Program-made: the position numbers and the translations under genes
Notes under the pieces: generated by a model
Told to the model about the DNA's origin: nothing
Database searches by the model: none
Seen by the model: only the letters and a program-made list of their open reading frames with translations
Shown here: positions 63,499 through 64,000 of the stretch, piece by piece
Position numbering within the stretch: the first letter of the stretch is position 1
How the letters are laid out: each line of letters opens with the position of its first letter
NCBI RefSeq assembly: GCF_001189235.2
Contig: NZ_LFIP02000003.1
Coordinates: forward strand, 62,001-126,000
DNA length: 64,000 bases
Source of the DNA: Bradyrhizobium embrapense
GTDB taxonomy: Bacteria; Pseudomonadota; Alphaproteobacteria; Rhizobiales; Xanthobacteraceae
Direction: 5' to 3'

Positions 63499-64000
63499 CT
63501 ATTTGCGCGGACGTTCTCGCTCGCGCACGACATCCTTCGCTCGCTTGTCTGACCTGAGCCCAAGGTAGACGGGCTGGCGTAGTTCGCCCTTACGCGTCCA
63601 CTCCGCAAATTTGACCTCCGCAACCAACGAGGGCTTGACCCAGGTCGTGGCGGCCTCGTCTTTCACTTTGGCAGCGAAGGGAGATTTTGGGGTTGTCAGC
63701 TTCACGAGCCTGGCATGAAGGTCTTCCAGGACCTTGTGGCTGAAGCCAGTGCCGACATGTCCGATGTAGCGCCATTTGTCGTCTTCCCGCACGGCGAGGA
63801 CCAGGGCGCCGAAGAACGGCCTGGTGCGCTTGGGCGCTGTGAACCCGGCGATCACCACTTCCTGCCGCTTTGCCGTCTTGATCTTCAGCCAATCCGCCGT
63901 CCGGCTTCCGGACGCATACGCGCTGTCGGCGCGCTTCGCCATGATGCCTTCCAGACCCTTCCGCTCGGCCTCGGCGAAGAATTTCGTGCCGTTCGCTTTG
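63499..64000 (-). CDS. ligD: ATP-dependent DNA ligase of the NHEJ (LigD) type, C-terminal part
   Basis: The frame stays open to the window edge (reading KANGTKFFAEAERKGLEGIM at the edge), so only the last 166 residues are present. GLEGIMAKRADSAY is ligase motif IV and DWLKIKTAKRQEVV motif V; the OB-fold domain follows (GALVLAVREDDKWRYIGHVG) and the protein ends in a basic tail. The KxDG adenylation motif is outside the window. Ku next door supports an end-joining ligase; a LigD polymerase or nuclease domain cannot be judged here. Confidence 0.85.
   Translation of the reverse strand, partial: KANGTKFFAEAERKGLEGIMAKRADSAYASGSRTADWLKIKTAKRQEVVIAGFTAPKRTRPFFGALVLAVREDDKWRYIGHVGTGFSHKVLEDLHARLVKLTTPKSPFAAKVKDEAATTWVKPSLVAEVKFAEWTRKGELRQPVYLGLRSDKRAKDVVRERERPRK

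Overview
The window is high-GC DNA from an alphaproteobacterium, most likely Bradyrhizobium or a close relative. The gene families (Liv-type transporters, CoxL/M/S-type hydroxylase, Csu pili, Ku/LigD repair, excisionase-integrase pair), the frequent GTG/TTG starts and the ATGA/GTGA overlaps all point that way. The genus is inferred from gene content; there is no rRNA gene or marker phylogeny here.

Layout. 1-4.2 kb: tail of an M24 peptidase, threonine dehydratase (ilvA), a class II aldolase and a TRAP-type binding protein. 4.3-5.1 kb: a broken acetamidase/formamidase gene. 5.5-35.7 kb: a large catabolic region holding a CoA-transferase pair, an F420-type (LLM) oxidoreductase, an M20 deacylase, a three-gene molybdenum hydroxylase whose iron-sulfur subunit is fused to CoxG, a GntR/UTRA regulator, a diaminopropionate ammonia-lyase-like enzyme, a LamB/YcsF (PxpA-like) protein, a coenzyme F420 operon (npdG, cofE, cofD, cofC, fbiC), a second PLP enzyme, a complete Liv-type ABC transporter, a sulfopyruvate-decarboxylase-like TPP enzyme pair, a spermidine/putrescine-type ABC transporter and an NTF2-like protein.

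The promoters of this region, from 5.5 to 31.1 kb, share a box I read as ACTA-N8-ATGATAG (dyad form CTATC-N8-GATAG). Seven good copies lie upstream of, or overlapping the start of, each operon, and one overlaps the start of the GntR gene. I therefore read the region as one regulon: an uptake and breakdown pathway that makes its own deazaflavin cofactor F420. The substrate is unknown; the enzyme set suits a nitrogen-containing ring or cyclic amide. This is the most interesting system in the window.

35.8-39.5 kb: an orphan Liv-type binding protein divergent from an XRE-cupin regulator, a cupin and an iron-type alcohol dehydrogenase. 39.7-44.6 kb: a compact Csu-type chaperone-usher pilus operon. 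44.9-59 kb: accessory DNA with a 52-nt 3' half of a CAT-anticodon tRNA (probable attachment-site scar), a DoxD/DoxA fusion, two AraC regulators, a P47/TULIP-like protein followed by a 1162-residue protein of unknown function, an exported DsrE-like protein, an excisionase/integrase pair, gene-poor DNA and an IS110 transposase remnant. 59-64 kb: an SRAP protein, two small zinc-ribbon proteins, Ku, a HAD phosphatase, a NUDIX hydrolase, a YfcE-type phosphoesterase and the C-terminal end of an NHEJ DNA ligase.
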